From contig CAIONQ010000108.1 of assembly GCA_903859705.1 (NCBI GenBank), forward strand, positions 1 through 64,000: DNA of 64,000 nucleotides, given 5' to 3'. The notes beneath the pieces were generated by a model. That model searched no databases and had not been told where the DNA came from. It saw only the letters and a list, made by a program, of their open reading frames with translations. How positions within the stretch are numbered: the first letter of the stretch is position 1; the number at the start of each line of letters is the position of its first letter. The position numbers were made by a program, and so were the translations under genes. This DNA comes from an uncultured Chthonomonas sp. (GTDB taxonomy: Bacteria > Armatimonadota > Chthonomonadetes > Chthonomonadales > Chthonomonadaceae). Below are positions 16,323 to 25,296 of this stretch, in pieces.

Positions 16323-17120
16323 CTATTTCTTGCCTGAGACGTCTTTAATCAGATCGTCGAGAGCCTTAGAGGCACGCTCCGATGCAAACGGCTTATCGGG
16401 GTCTGCGTTACCACCACCGCCGCCAAACCCGCCGCCGCTGCCACCGGGAGGCGGGCCACCCGGTGCCATGCCGCCACTTCCACCGGGGCGCATTCCACCC
16501 ATACCGCCGCTCATTCCACCAGGAGGTCCGCCCATCATTCCACCGCCACTGCCACCGGGGCGACCACCCATCATGCCACCGCCGCCACTGCCTCCGGGGC
16601 CGCCACCCATCATACCGCCGCCGCCGCCAAATCCACCCCCACCGCCGCCACCACCGCGGCCTCCGCGTTGCGGGGTCATATCGGTAATGAGCTTGGTTTG
16701 TTCTGGCGTAAGCACAGCATTTACTGCGTCGAGCTTCTTTTTTGCATCTTCTTCGGGAAGCTTGTCTGCACTCTTGATCTCTGCCAGCAAAGGCGCAAGT
16801 TTCGACTTTTGATCGGCGGTAAGGCCTTTACCCTGTGCGGTTTCCACAGTAACGATGCTACTAACAAGGCGGCTGAGAGACCGACCGCTGTTTGCCTGAG
16901 ACCCGCCACCACCACCGCCTCCGCGGCCACCACCTGCACCGCCGCCTCCCCCACCAACGTTCCCCATCCCTGTGGATGGAGAGCCGGTTTTAGGAGTTGG
17001 TGTTTTCTCCGATCCAGTAATACTATACTTGTGGACCATAAAACCGCCCACGCCGCCAACCAGTAGGCTAAAAATAACCGGCGCTACGGTGGTGAGGGTA
17101 ATGGTTGAACTCTTCGCCAT
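16323..17120 (-). CDS. Glycine-rich membrane-anchored protein
   Basis: 265 aa from the ATG at 17120, with AAGGAG about 8 nt upstream. One TM helix (VAPVIFSLLVGGVGGFMV) follows a short positive N-terminus. A glycine run comes next, then a helical block with LTADQKSKLAPLLAEI and LTPEQTKLITDM, then a long GGGMMGG / PGGSGGG tract. The LTxxQ-type pairs resemble Spy/CpxP-like or zinc-resistance periplasmic proteins, but similarity is too weak to name it. The GGN-codon tract makes a strong low-complexity DNA stretch at 16400-16660. It stands alone between the dehydrogenases and the copper protein. Confidence 0.8.
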   Translation of the reverse strand: MAKSSTITLTTVAPVIFSLLVGGVGGFMVHKYSITGSEKTPTPKTGSPSTGMGNVGGGGGGAGGGRGGGGGGGSQANSGRSLSRLVSSIVTVETAQGKGLTADQKSKLAPLLAEIKSADKLPEEDAKKKLDAVNAVLTPEQTKLITDMTPQRGGRGGGGGGGGFGGGGGMMGGGPGGSGGGGMMGGRPGGSGGGMMGGPPGGMSGGMGGMRPGGSGGMAPGGPPPGGSGGGFGGGGGNADPDKPFASERASKALDDLIKDVSGKK

Positions 17121-17303
17121 CAGAAATGCTCCTTCTCGCCCGAGATCGGCCGGCCAGGGAGGTGCCGAAAAAGTACCACTTGCATCTGCATGTTTCCACA
17201 ATTCGTCCGGATTATCCTACGTCCAGTCTGCTAGAATCAAAACGCCTCCGCCCGGTGTTACAGATCCGTGCGGAGGCGAATTATAGCCAGGTTGCAAGCG
17301 GGA

Positions 17304-18707
17304 CTAAGGTGCAGGATTTACGGGTCTGCGCTGCCTGCGGCCAGCACCGCCGCCGCTACCCAGCCCACCCAACATATCCAGCAAATCGGTAACCGGTTTG
17401 CCCTGAGAAATGTGCTCAGAATCTATGGTGTACCACACGAATGCAATGCACATTTCATCTGTTGTGGCCTCACCCCAGCCCACCTGCCTTGGAGGAGAGC
17501 TCGGATTGTGGGGATTGGCTGTGGAGTTATCGTATGTGGCTGCCAGTGCCAGGCTGGAGCCGGCGGGCAACTTTACAGGATCTCTATACATGTAGTTTGT
17601 TTGCCAGTTAAAATCCCATGCGGGCACGTTGACCAGCGTTTTACTGCTTTTATCCGGCATGTTGGCGGTAACCACCATCGATTTGCCCAGGAGGTGCATG
17701 TGTGGCATTACCTGGATGATAGAGGTTGGGTGCTGAAGCGGAACAATGGAGTTGCCCGTTGTTTGGTAGTGGGCCTCACCAGCAGGAATGTTGAGCGGTG
17801 CAAACACCGGCAGAATACGCAATCGCTTATCCACGCCCTTTTTGGCAAAATACAGGCCAATTCGAGATTGATCTGGCTCTACCTTGCCATCGGCATGGTA
17901 ATGGATCTGCAAAACCACATCGCTGCCCTTCTTAACAAGGGTGCCAACACCCTCTGGCAGCATATGGGGCATATTGCCCGGCGCCCAGCCGCCCAGCGCA
18001 CCTGTAGGGAAAATACCCAGTCCACCCTGCGCAAGATATCCTGGCTGGCCATCAGTCATAGCGGTTTCCAGTTTTTTGGCGGAACCTGCGGCATCCAGAT
18101 AGGCAATTACATGGTGCACAACCCGTGTATTGCCCGGATGCACTTCCAACCCCGCAATATAAGTATCTTCTGTAAAGCCTGTTGGAAGCACGAAGCAGCG
18201 ATACACATCGCCCCCCTCCGCAGCCATTTTGTAAGGCCGAGGCAGCTCCAGAACCAGATCTGGCTTGCCAAGGCTCCAGCCGGTTGGGTTGGCGGGAACA
18301 GCGGCTGGTACCTTAATGTGATCGCCTTCCGGCGCACCGGCCGCAGCCCATGCTTTGATCACACCGATCTCCTCAGTGCTCAACTTACACTCATCCACAA
18401 ACTCACCATGTGACTCGGCATGCCACGGAGGCATGAAGCGAGTAGCCGTTACATCTGCAATCTGAGCCGCTCTCTTTTTTGCATCCGCATAGGTTAGGAG
18501 CGAGAAAGGAGCGATTTCGCCAGGCCGATGGCAGCTTGCGCAGTTTTTAACAAGGATGGGTGCCACATCGCGCGCAAAGGTTACCTTTGCGCCGGGCTTG
18601 CCACTTGGGGAGGCTGCAGTTGCGTGCCTGGCTGCACCAATAGCAGACAACCCCACAGATGCTGCTGCAAGCAATATCCAAACTCGGTTTCTGGAGAACA
18701 GGCTCAT
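17304..18707 (-). CDS. Cytochrome c domain fused to copper type II monooxygenase-like domain
   Basis: 467 aa with a signal peptide. An N-terminal haem-binding site CASCH (residues 56-60) lies in a small cytochrome c-like domain. The rest matches the ascorbate-dependent type II copper monooxygenase fold of peptidylglycine hydroxylase and dopamine beta-hydroxylase. All six expected copper ligands can be placed: His198-His199 (VVHHVIAYLD), His269 (LQIHYH), His336 and His338 (MPHMHLLGKSM) and Met419 (DEMCIAF). AGGAG lies upstream of the ATG. The haem domain could replace ascorbate as electron donor, which is inference. A redoxin follows upstream on the same strand. Confidence 0.88.
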   Translation of the reverse strand: MSLFSRNRVWILLAAASVGLSAIGAARHATAASPSGKPGAKVTFARDVAPILVKNCASCHRPGEIAPFSLLTYADAKKRAAQIADVTATRFMPPWHAESHGEFVDECKLSTEEIGVIKAWAAAGAPEGDHIKVPAAVPANPTGWSLGKPDLVLELPRPYKMAAEGGDVYRCFVLPTGFTEDTYIAGLEVHPGNTRVVHHVIAYLDAAGSAKKLETAMTDGQPGYLAQGGLGIFPTGALGGWAPGNMPHMLPEGVGTLVKKGSDVVLQIHYHADGKVEPDQSRIGLYFAKKGVDKRLRILPVFAPLNIPAGEAHYQTTGNSIVPLQHPTSIIQVMPHMHLLGKSMVVTANMPDKSSKTLVNVPAWDFNWQTNYMYRDPVKLPAGSSLALAATYDNSTANPHNPSSPPRQVGWGEATTDEMCIAFVWYTIDSEHISQGKPVTDLLDMLGGLGSGGGAGRRQRRPVNPAP

Positions 18708-18804
18708 TCACAGCTCCTATATCTTGCGGATAGATCTGGTTGTATGCCAATTGATCGCCGTGCCAGATGTAATCTAGCAAGCAGGCATATTTGAACAGTT
18801 TGAG

Positions 18805-19410
18805 TTACAGTGGCGGAGCTATGTAACAGCCAATCGCTTTTGTAACGTGAGATTTTATCTTCTCAGGATGCCCGGAGCTAACTGCATCCAGTGCATCACG
18901 AAGTTCGTGTGTGGTTGCCTTATACCGCGCATTGCCAAAATCGACGTTTCGATTATCGATTCTGCCACGGTAAGCGGTAGATCCATCTGGCATAAGGATC
19001 GCCACTTCGGGCGTAATCGTTGCGCCACATCGATGCACCAGTTTGTGCCCGGCATCCAGTAGTGCAGGCACCTTCAGGCTAAACTCTGCGAGGTGCTTCT
19101 TAACTGCATTTCGGCTAAGAGTTGCATCCGTGTACACCAGATAGAAGCGCACGCCCATAGGGCTGTACTTCTCGTAAATGCGTTCGATTTCGGGCGCATA
19201 GGCATTCGCGATGGGGCAATCTATAGTGGTGAAGATAAGCACTGAAGGTTTGCCACTATGCTGTGCCAGATCTACCGGGTTGGCAGGAGCACCATTCATA
19301 TCGATGGCACCAGCCCGAAAGGTTTGCGGAGGGCCAGCCGAAACTGAAGACCCGGGCACGACAGCTGCAAGAACCATTAGCGCTGAAATTCCAGATAGAA
19401 GCCGTTTCAT
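18805..19410 (-). CDS. Exported redoxin (AhpC/TSA-thioredoxin fold)
   Basis: 201 aa from the ATG at 19410, where a signal peptide (MKRLLSGISALMVLAAVV) begins; an upstream ATG near 19452 is less likely. The thioredoxin-like core has a single conserved cysteine in TTIDCPIANAY (Cys65), then RFYLVYTDATLSR and ITPEVAILMPDG, which carries the cis-Pro. The second Cys of a CxxC is absent (CPIA), as in peroxiredoxin-like members. It precedes the cytochrome/copper protein by 97 bp on the same strand. In planctomycete-type genomes I recall redoxins beside such copper monooxygenases, which suggests a shared electron or copper-handling role. Function not proven. Confidence 0.85.
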   Translation of the reverse strand: MKRLLSGISALMVLAAVVPGSSVSAGPPQTFRAGAIDMNGAPANPVDLAQHSGKPSVLIFTTIDCPIANAYAPEIERIYEKYSPMGVRFYLVYTDATLSRNAVKKHLAEFSLKVPALLDAGHKLVHRCGATITPEVAILMPDGSTAYRGRIDNRNVDFGNARYKATTHELRDALDAVSSGHPEKIKSHVTKAIGCYIAPPL

Positions 19411-19513
19411 CACACTCTTGCCCAATCCCGGTTGCAATGGCACTGTTGCCATGTGTACATTCCTACTCTCATAATACATCGCAACTCTGAAGAGAGCATG
19501 AAGCATGCAGCGA

Positions 19514-20977
19514 TTATGCGGTAGATTTGCCCGGAAGCATGATTACGACCGTTGTTCCTGTGTTAACGATAGAACTAATTGCAAGGGTGCCGCCGTGCGC
19601 CTTCACAATTGAATCGCAGATGGCAAGCCCAAGACCGCTGCCCGCATGCCGGGAACGTGCAACATCGGAGCGGAAGAAGCGTTCGCGCACACGGTCGAGA
19701 TCCTCAGAGCGAATGCCGGGCCCACGATCGCTCACTTCTATGCGGAGCTGATTATTCGCCTCATCCGCCGTTCCAACTACGGTGATGGGAGTGCCGGGTT
19801 CCGAATAGTTTAGAGAGTTTACAAACAGATTTTCGAACACGCGCTGCATCAGGCTGTAGGAACCAAAAGCAGCGAGATTGCCATTGACCTGGACACGAAA
19901 ACGGGAAGACTCCTCTGGAACAAACGATTCGAGAGCGGCTTCGATGATATCAGAAATCTCAATCGCCTCGGGCTCAAACAGCTTTTGATCGGCATCGGCA
20001 CGTGCAAGCAGCAGAAGCTGATCGACCAGGCGGCTCATGGACTCGGCTGTTATCTGCGTTTTTTCTATGGTAACCCTGTACTCCTCGGCCGTCCTATCCG
20101 TGGCGAGCGCAAGGCTGGTATTGCCACGGAGTACGGTTAAAGGAGTGCGCAGTTCATGGGAGGCGTCGGCTGTGAATTGTGCCTGCTGCTTAAACGCATG
20201 ATCTACACGGGCAAACATACTATTCAGAGTTTCGGCCAATTCGGAGAACTCATCGTTGCTGGTTACAGGTAGGCGCTCAGAGAGGTTTTCGCCGCTAATT
20301 CTATCGGCTGCTTCCCGAATATCGCGCACCGGGCGCATGGCGCGGGCAGTAAGAAGATAACCCGCTACAACAGAGACTATAAGTAGCACCGGGATACAGC
20401 GCAAAAGATCTCGGGTTACCTCTGAGATTTCTGCATTGTAATCGCGCAGGTCGCGGGCAGACTGCAACACAAAGGGCACCTCATCTTCGCTCTGCACGGG
20501 CATGGTAATTACCCGTAACTGCATGCTGCCAATGAAGACTGTGCTGTGTACCGTTTCGCCCTTAAAGGCTCTAGCAATGGCTGCGTGGTCCAGTTGAGAA
20601 TCGTTCAAACCTTTCAGGTAACTGGTTCCATCCGGGGCGAATGCGCGCGGCCGATAGATGCCGGTAAGGCTTTCGTCTGGCCTGGGAAGAGGCGGTGAAT
20701 GGGCTGTATCTTCATCTTGCACAAACAATCGGCTGCCAATTTGCCCTGAACCTAGCTCTTCTCGCACCGCATCACGCGCAACCAGGGGAATGCTGTTCCA
20801 GAGCTTAACCAGAGCCACAGACCGATCGGTGAGCTGAGAATCCACAAGTGCCAGCAGGCGAACCTTTAAAATTGCTCGGAATAACCCGCAAAAGCCCAGC
20901 AGGCAGATGGCCACAATCCCACTGTTCCACAACAGCAGGCCAGCCCTTACCGAGCCTTTGCTGCCAACGGCTTTCAT
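19514..20977 (-). CDS. Membrane sensor histidine kinase
   Basis: 487 aa. TM1 at about residues 15-37, a periplasmic sensor of about 150 aa without a recognisable fold, TM2 at about 192-212, HAMP, then HisKA with phospho-acceptor His274 in DASHELRTPL and a HATPase domain (FENLFVNSLNYS as N-box, DRGPGIR and GSGLGLAI as G-boxes). It overlaps the response-regulator gene by ATGA (20974-20977), so the pair is translationally coupled. The cue is unknown. The redoxin and copper protein downstream on the same strand make a redox or metal stimulus conceivable, but the sensor shows no His/Met/Cys cluster that supports it. Confidence 0.95.
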   Translation of the reverse strand: MKAVGSKGSVRAGLLLWNSGIVAICLLGFCGLFRAILKVRLLALVDSQLTDRSVALVKLWNSIPLVARDAVREELGSGQIGSRLFVQDEDTAHSPPLPRPDESLTGIYRPRAFAPDGTSYLKGLNDSQLDHAAIARAFKGETVHSTVFIGSMQLRVITMPVQSEDEVPFVLQSARDLRDYNAEISEVTRDLLRCIPVLLIVSVVAGYLLTARAMRPVRDIREAADRISGENLSERLPVTSNDEFSELAETLNSMFARVDHAFKQQAQFTADASHELRTPLTVLRGNTSLALATDRTAEEYRVTIEKTQITAESMSRLVDQLLLLARADADQKLFEPEAIEISDIIEAALESFVPEESSRFRVQVNGNLAAFGSYSLMQRVFENLFVNSLNYSEPGTPITVVGTADEANNQLRIEVSDRGPGIRSEDLDRVRERFFRSDVARSRHAGSGLGLAICDSIVKAHGGTLAISSIVNTGTTVVIMLPGKSTA

Positions 20978-21681
20978 TCCGCAGCACCATTATCCTTACG
21001 AGCGGCAACCTCTGTACGAGGCTCCAACAGGTAGCCCACCCCGTATACCGTGTGGATGAGGCGAATATCGTTTCCTGAATCTACTTTTTTACGCAGGTTC
21101 TTAACATGAACGTCGATGGTGTTGGACATACTACTGTCATCTCGCCACACTACGTCCAGAATAGCTTCGCGTGTAAGCACAGAGCCTTCCCGGGAGGCAA
21201 GTGCTTCCAGAAGCTCATATTCGCGCTGGGTTAGGTCCAGCCGCTTCCCAGCCCGGTATGCTGAGCTCGTTCTGGTATCAATCTCAAGATCGCTAACCCG
21301 GATGCGCCGCCCTTTGTGCACCCTGTCTCGCCTGAGCGCTGCCTGTACCCGAGCCAGCAATTCCGAAAAATCGAAGGGTTTGGGCAGGTAATCATCGGCA
21401 CCAAGCTCCAGACCCTTAACTCTATCTTTAACAGAGTCTCTCGCGGTTAGCATAATTATGGGAGTTGTAATGCGCCTATCTCGCAGTTCTGTGCAAACAC
21501 TCCAGCCATCGCGCCCGGGCAGCATAATATCCAGAATTATGAGGGCAAAGGTGCGTTCTAGGGCAATACTAAGAGCCTGTTCTCCGTTTGGCGCAATGGT
21601 AACGGAGTAGCCGGCTTCTGTGAGCCCGCGGCTAATAAATTCAGAAATCTCTTGCTGATCTTCCACTAGCAGCACACGCAT
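20974..21681 (-). CDS. OmpR/PhoB-family response regulator
   Basis: 235 aa from the ATG at 21681, with GGGAG 8 nt or so upstream; an upstream ATG at 21714 lacks this. The receiver has the phosphorylated Asp51 (LIILDIMLPGRDG), Thr/Ser switch in MLTA and Lys101 (YLPKPFD). A winged-helix DNA-binding domain follows (LTQREYELLEALASREGSVL, then TIDVHVKNLRKKVD, IHTVYGVGYLL). It is upstream of and overlaps its kinase. The intergenic space to the divergent transporter (21682-21850) is where its operator would be expected; I saw no clear direct repeat there. Confidence 0.95.
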   Translation of the reverse strand: MRVLLVEDQQEISEFISRGLTEAGYSVTIAPNGEQALSIALERTFALIILDIMLPGRDGWSVCTELRDRRITTPIIMLTARDSVKDRVKGLELGADDYLPKPFDFSELLARVQAALRRDRVHKGRRIRVSDLEIDTRTSSAYRAGKRLDLTQREYELLEALASREGSVLTREAILDVVWRDDSSMSNTIDVHVKNLRKKVDSGNDIRLIHTVYGVGYLLEPRTEVAARKDNGAAE

Positions 21682-21850
21682 CAAGCCGTCTCCCGTATCG
21701 TATCTCGATTCCATTGCGCTCGCGATGGGTTTGCGAGGCCGCTTTGCAGGTGGAAATATAGCGTCTCATGGTAAAATCAAAGCTGGTCTGCCATGCGAGC
21801 CGTTGTTCGCTGGCACGAAAGCCTTTTGTTACTACAAGGAGTCCGCTGGT

Positions 21851-23629
21851 ATGTCGGTAGTTCCGCACCTTCACCGTTCAAGCGCCCGGGGGCGCAATCG
21901 CCACAGCATTGCATTGCATACGGCAAAAGCCACGGGTGCAGCAGCTTTCGGAGCACTGGCGGTGCTGCTTACTGCGGGATGCAACACCACAGGATCTTCT
22001 CATAATTCGGGGGGCAATGTCAAACAGTCTTCCGGCACAAACGGCTGTGCAGGCGATGCCAGCAACAATGAGCCCAACATTGCATTAACCAAGAATGCAC
22101 TGCGCTATGCAATAAGCTCTGAGCCCACCACTCTGGATCCCGCGCTGGTGCGCGATGGAACTACCATAGATCTGCTTCAGCAGATATATGAAGGCCTGGT
22201 GAAGTGGGATATCAGCAATCAGCTAAAGCCCGCCATGGCAGAGAGCTGGACAGTTAGCCCGGATGGCCTTACGTACACATTTAAAATACGCCAGGGAGTT
22301 AAGTTCCCCAACGGCAGGGAAGTAACGGCGCAGGACTTTAAGTACTCGCTGGACCGCACCTGTGACCCAACAACAAAATCGCCGACAGCAGATGACTATT
22401 TGAAAGACATTGTTGGTGCATCCGATCGTATTCATGGCAAACCTGGCGTTACCGAAGTTGCGGGTGTGAAAGTGCTGGATACCTACACGCTTGAGATAAA
22501 GCTGAGCTCCTTCAAACCGTACTGGCTTGGCAATATGGCGCAGCCTGTTTCGTATGTTGTTTGCAAAGAGGCGATTGAAGCAAATTGCGGCCATATCGAT
22601 TCCGTAAAGTCTGCCGCCGGCACGGGGGCCTTTATGCTGGCTTACTACAAGCCGAACTACAGCATAACGCTGGCAGCGAATGCTGGGTACCACGAAGGCC
22701 GCCCAAAGCTGGACTTTATTGTTAGACCCGTACTGCTGGATGCGAATGCCCGTATCGCGAAATACGAGGCTGGCGAGTTGGACTATGTTGAGGTTGCCCC
22801 GCGAGATCTGGATAAGATTAACAACAACCCAACCTTAAAGCCAGACCTGAAGAGCTACGCTCGTGCATCCACGTGGTACATCGGCCTGAACCAGGTGGCT
22901 CCCGATTCGCCATTTGGTAAGAAGGAAGTACGCCTTGCCTTCGCGATGGCCATAGACAAGAAAGAAACCATCCGAATTGGCATGAAGAACATGGCAGACA
23001 TTGCCGATAGCGTTGTGCCCCCCATGCCGGGTACCTATCAACCCAACAGCACTGCCATTCCGTTTAACCCGGAAAAGGCCAGGCAGATGCTTGCCGCAGC
23101 GGGATACCCGGGTGGTAAAGGCTTCCCCACCCTTACGTTCTCTTACAGGCAGGATATGCCGCAGGTTGCCGATACAGCAACTATTGTTGCCTCCCAGCTA
23201 AAGCGTAATCTTGGCATAGAGGTGCAGCTAAAGCCAATGGAGTGGGCAACGTACCTCAATGATAATGAGCACAAAACACAGCCCATCTTCCACATGCGCT
23301 GGGGTGCCGATTATCTGGATCCACAAAACTTCCTCTCTATATTGCTGCACTCCAGCAAGAAGGTGAATGGCAGCGAAGACCATCCGGAAAATAACACCGG
23401 TTACAACAATGCCGAATTTGACAAACTTTGCGACGCCGCCGACGCAGAGCACGATCCGAAGAAGCGTATGGATCTCTACCACAAGGCGGAGCAAATCGCA
23501 ATAGACGAGGCTCCCTGGGTTCCGCTGTACTATCAGCGGGATCTGGAATTGGATAAGCCCTACGTAAAGAACCTGCGAGATGGGCTATTTGGCCATCTAC
23601 CGCACCTCACCACTACTGTAGAGCATTAA
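21851..23629 (+). CDS. Oligopeptide ABC transporter substrate-binding lipoprotein 1
   Basis: 592 aa from the ATG at 21851, with AAGGAG upstream. The lipobox LLTAGC puts the acylated Cys at residue 44. The SBP_bac_5 hallmark ISSEPTTLDPALVRDGTTID opens the mature domain, and YTFKIRQGVKFPNGREVTAQD is the family signature. It binds peptides or similar solutes outside the membrane and hands them to the two permeases encoded downstream. It is the first gene of a four-gene plus-strand unit, 22 bp ahead of a second, distantly similar binding protein. Divergent from the response regulator. Confidence 0.93.
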   Translation: MSVVPHLHRSSARGRNRHSIALHTAKATGAAAFGALAVLLTAGCNTTGSSHNSGGNVKQSSGTNGCAGDASNNEPNIALTKNALRYAISSEPTTLDPALVRDGTTIDLLQQIYEGLVKWDISNQLKPAMAESWTVSPDGLTYTFKIRQGVKFPNGREVTAQDFKYSLDRTCDPTTKSPTADDYLKDIVGASDRIHGKPGVTEVAGVKVLDTYTLEIKLSSFKPYWLGNMAQPVSYVVCKEAIEANCGHIDSVKSAAGTGAFMLAYYKPNYSITLAANAGYHEGRPKLDFIVRPVLLDANARIAKYEAGELDYVEVAPRDLDKINNNPTLKPDLKSYARASTWYIGLNQVAPDSPFGKKEVRLAFAMAIDKKETIRIGMKNMADIADSVVPPMPGTYQPNSTAIPFNPEKARQMLAAAGYPGGKGFPTLTFSYRQDMPQVADTATIVASQLKRNLGIEVQLKPMEWATYLNDNEHKTQPIFHMRWGADYLDPQNFLSILLHSSKKVNGSEDHPENNTGYNNAEFDKLCDAADAEHDPKKRMDLYHKAEQIAIDEAPWVPLYYQRDLELDKPYVKNLRDGLFGHLPHLTTTVEH

Positions 23630-23651
23630 TCTTAGAGGGAGCATAAGTAAC

Positions 23652-25265
23652 GTGGCGTTAAATCGCAGGCTTGCAGCCGCTTCGGCGGCGGTTTGGGTGC
23701 TGGCATCCGGTTGCACCACCGGGAAATCCGGTGGAGGGCAATCCGGGGCCAACAACGGCAGCGAAAATGTAGTTCGACAGGTGATGGTCGCTGAACCGGC
23801 AACGCTGGACCCCGCACTGGTGCCAGATATCTACACAGAACAGATGGTATGCCACTCCTTTGAAGGCCTGACCCGCTTTAACGAACAGAACCAGATAGAG
23901 CCCTGTCTGGCCGAGAAGTGGGAGATAAGCCCGGATGGAAAGACCTACACTTTTCACCTGCGCAAAGGTGTGAAATTTCATAACGGACGCGTGTTTGAGG
24001 CCGCAGACGTGAAGTATAGCTGGGAGCGAGCGATTGCACCCGCAACGGCTTCGGCGCAGGCCAGCACCTATCTGGATGGAATACTCGGCCTTAAAGAGGT
24101 GGCAGATGGCAAAGCGAAGGAGCTAATAGGCGTTAAGGTAATCGATGCATCTACCCTGCAGGTTACGCTCAATCGCCCGCGCGCTTACTTTACTGGTATG
24201 CTGACAATGGCACAGGATTATGTGGTTTGCAAAGAGGCCGTTGATAAAACGGGCGGCAAAGTGACTATAGACTCCTTTGTTGGCACTGGCCCTTTCAAGC
24301 TTACTGCCTACAAACCGGGTCAGCAGCTCTCCTTTAGTGCTTTTGCAGATTACTGGGGTGGTAAGCCCGCCTGCGATGGCGTTGAGATGCCGATTATTCT
24401 GGATAAGCAAACCGCGTATGACAATTACCAGACCGGCAAAGTGGATGTATTTCCCAATATGTCTGGCAATAAATTTGCGCAGGATCGGGATGCCGGCAAA
24501 CTAAAAGACCAGTATCGTTTGAGCCCTGTTTGCTCCTTCACCTACCTTGGCATGGAAGAGAACAAACAGCCTGCCTTTAAGACGGTAGATGTGCGCCGAG
24601 CTTTTGCCTACGCAATAGACCGCAATGAGGTAGCCCGCATTGCTTACCGAGGAGTTGCCCCTGTGGCTACCGGGGCATTGCCAACCGGTATGCCGCTGGC
24701 GGGGCCAACACCTCCCACGCTTAACTACAACCCGGAAAAAGCGCGGCAGCTGTTAGCAGCGGCAGGTTATCCCGGTGGCAAGGGCTTCCCAGCGCTTACA
24801 CTCTCGTTTTTGCAGAAGGACCCGGATGTTGAGGCTGCCGCAACCATTTTGCGGCGCAACCTGCACGATAACCTGGGTATAGAAGTTACGCTGCAGGCTC
24901 GCGAAGCAGGCGAGTTCTTTAAAGCAGAAGATAAGCATGAAATGGAATTGTGGTACGGCGGTTGGGTAGCCGACTACCTGGACCCACAGGACTTTTTATC
25001 CGTGCTGTACCTTTCGGATGCGGGCCTCAACTATCCTGAGTTTAAGAACGCAGAGTTCGATGCCCTGTGCAATGCAGCAGACTCAAGTTCTGACCCGGCA
25101 AAGCGTGCTGACCTCTATGGCAAGGCAAATGCCATGGTTATGGATCTGTTTCCAGTAGTGCCATTGGTCAATACCCCGCGCGTTTCGCTGGTTAGCCCCA
25201 AACTAAAGGGCTGGCGAGAGAACATGCTATACCTGCTTCCAAACACTGGCACATCCAAACACTAA
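23652..25265 (+). CDS. Oligopeptide ABC transporter substrate-binding lipoprotein 2
   Basis: 537 aa from the GTG at 23652, with GAGGGA about 11 nt upstream. The lipobox LASGC gives Cys21. Family hallmarks: EPATLDPALVPDIYTEQMV and YTFHLRKGVKFHNGRVFEAAD. It shares domain order and several blocks with the preceding gene (NYNPEKARQLLAAAGYPGGKGFP in both) but differs throughout, so the duplication is old. Two receptors feeding one permease pair would widen the substrate range. No nearby catabolic gene tells the ligand. Confidence 0.93.
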   Translation: MALNRRLAAASAAVWVLASGCTTGKSGGGQSGANNGSENVVRQVMVAEPATLDPALVPDIYTEQMVCHSFEGLTRFNEQNQIEPCLAEKWEISPDGKTYTFHLRKGVKFHNGRVFEAADVKYSWERAIAPATASAQASTYLDGILGLKEVADGKAKELIGVKVIDASTLQVTLNRPRAYFTGMLTMAQDYVVCKEAVDKTGGKVTIDSFVGTGPFKLTAYKPGQQLSFSAFADYWGGKPACDGVEMPIILDKQTAYDNYQTGKVDVFPNMSGNKFAQDRDAGKLKDQYRLSPVCSFTYLGMEENKQPAFKTVDVRRAFAYAIDRNEVARIAYRGVAPVATGALPTGMPLAGPTPPTLNYNPEKARQLLAAAGYPGGKGFPALTLSFLQKDPDVEAAATILRRNLHDNLGIEVTLQAREAGEFFKAEDKHEMELWYGGWVADYLDPQDFLSVLYLSDAGLNYPEFKNAEFDALCNAADSSSDPAKRADLYGKANAMVMDLFPVVPLVNTPRVSLVSPKLKGWRENMLYLLPNTGTSKH

Positions 25266-25296
25266 CTCAACACAACGATAGACAATAGCCAATCCA

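Noticed and set aside
16306-16812. Proline-rich plus-strand ORF
   Set aside because: It is the complement of the glycine-rich coding tract; Gly-Gly codons read as Pro-Pro on the other strand.
16400-16960. Apparent tandem DNA repeats
   Set aside because: They are explained by GGN/ATG codons of the Gly/Met-rich protein and have no regular unit at the DNA level.
17268-18413. 381-aa plus-strand open frame
   Set aside because: It is antisense to the haem-copper protein, whose ligands and signal peptide are clear; the opposite frame is open because of codon bias and shows no domain.
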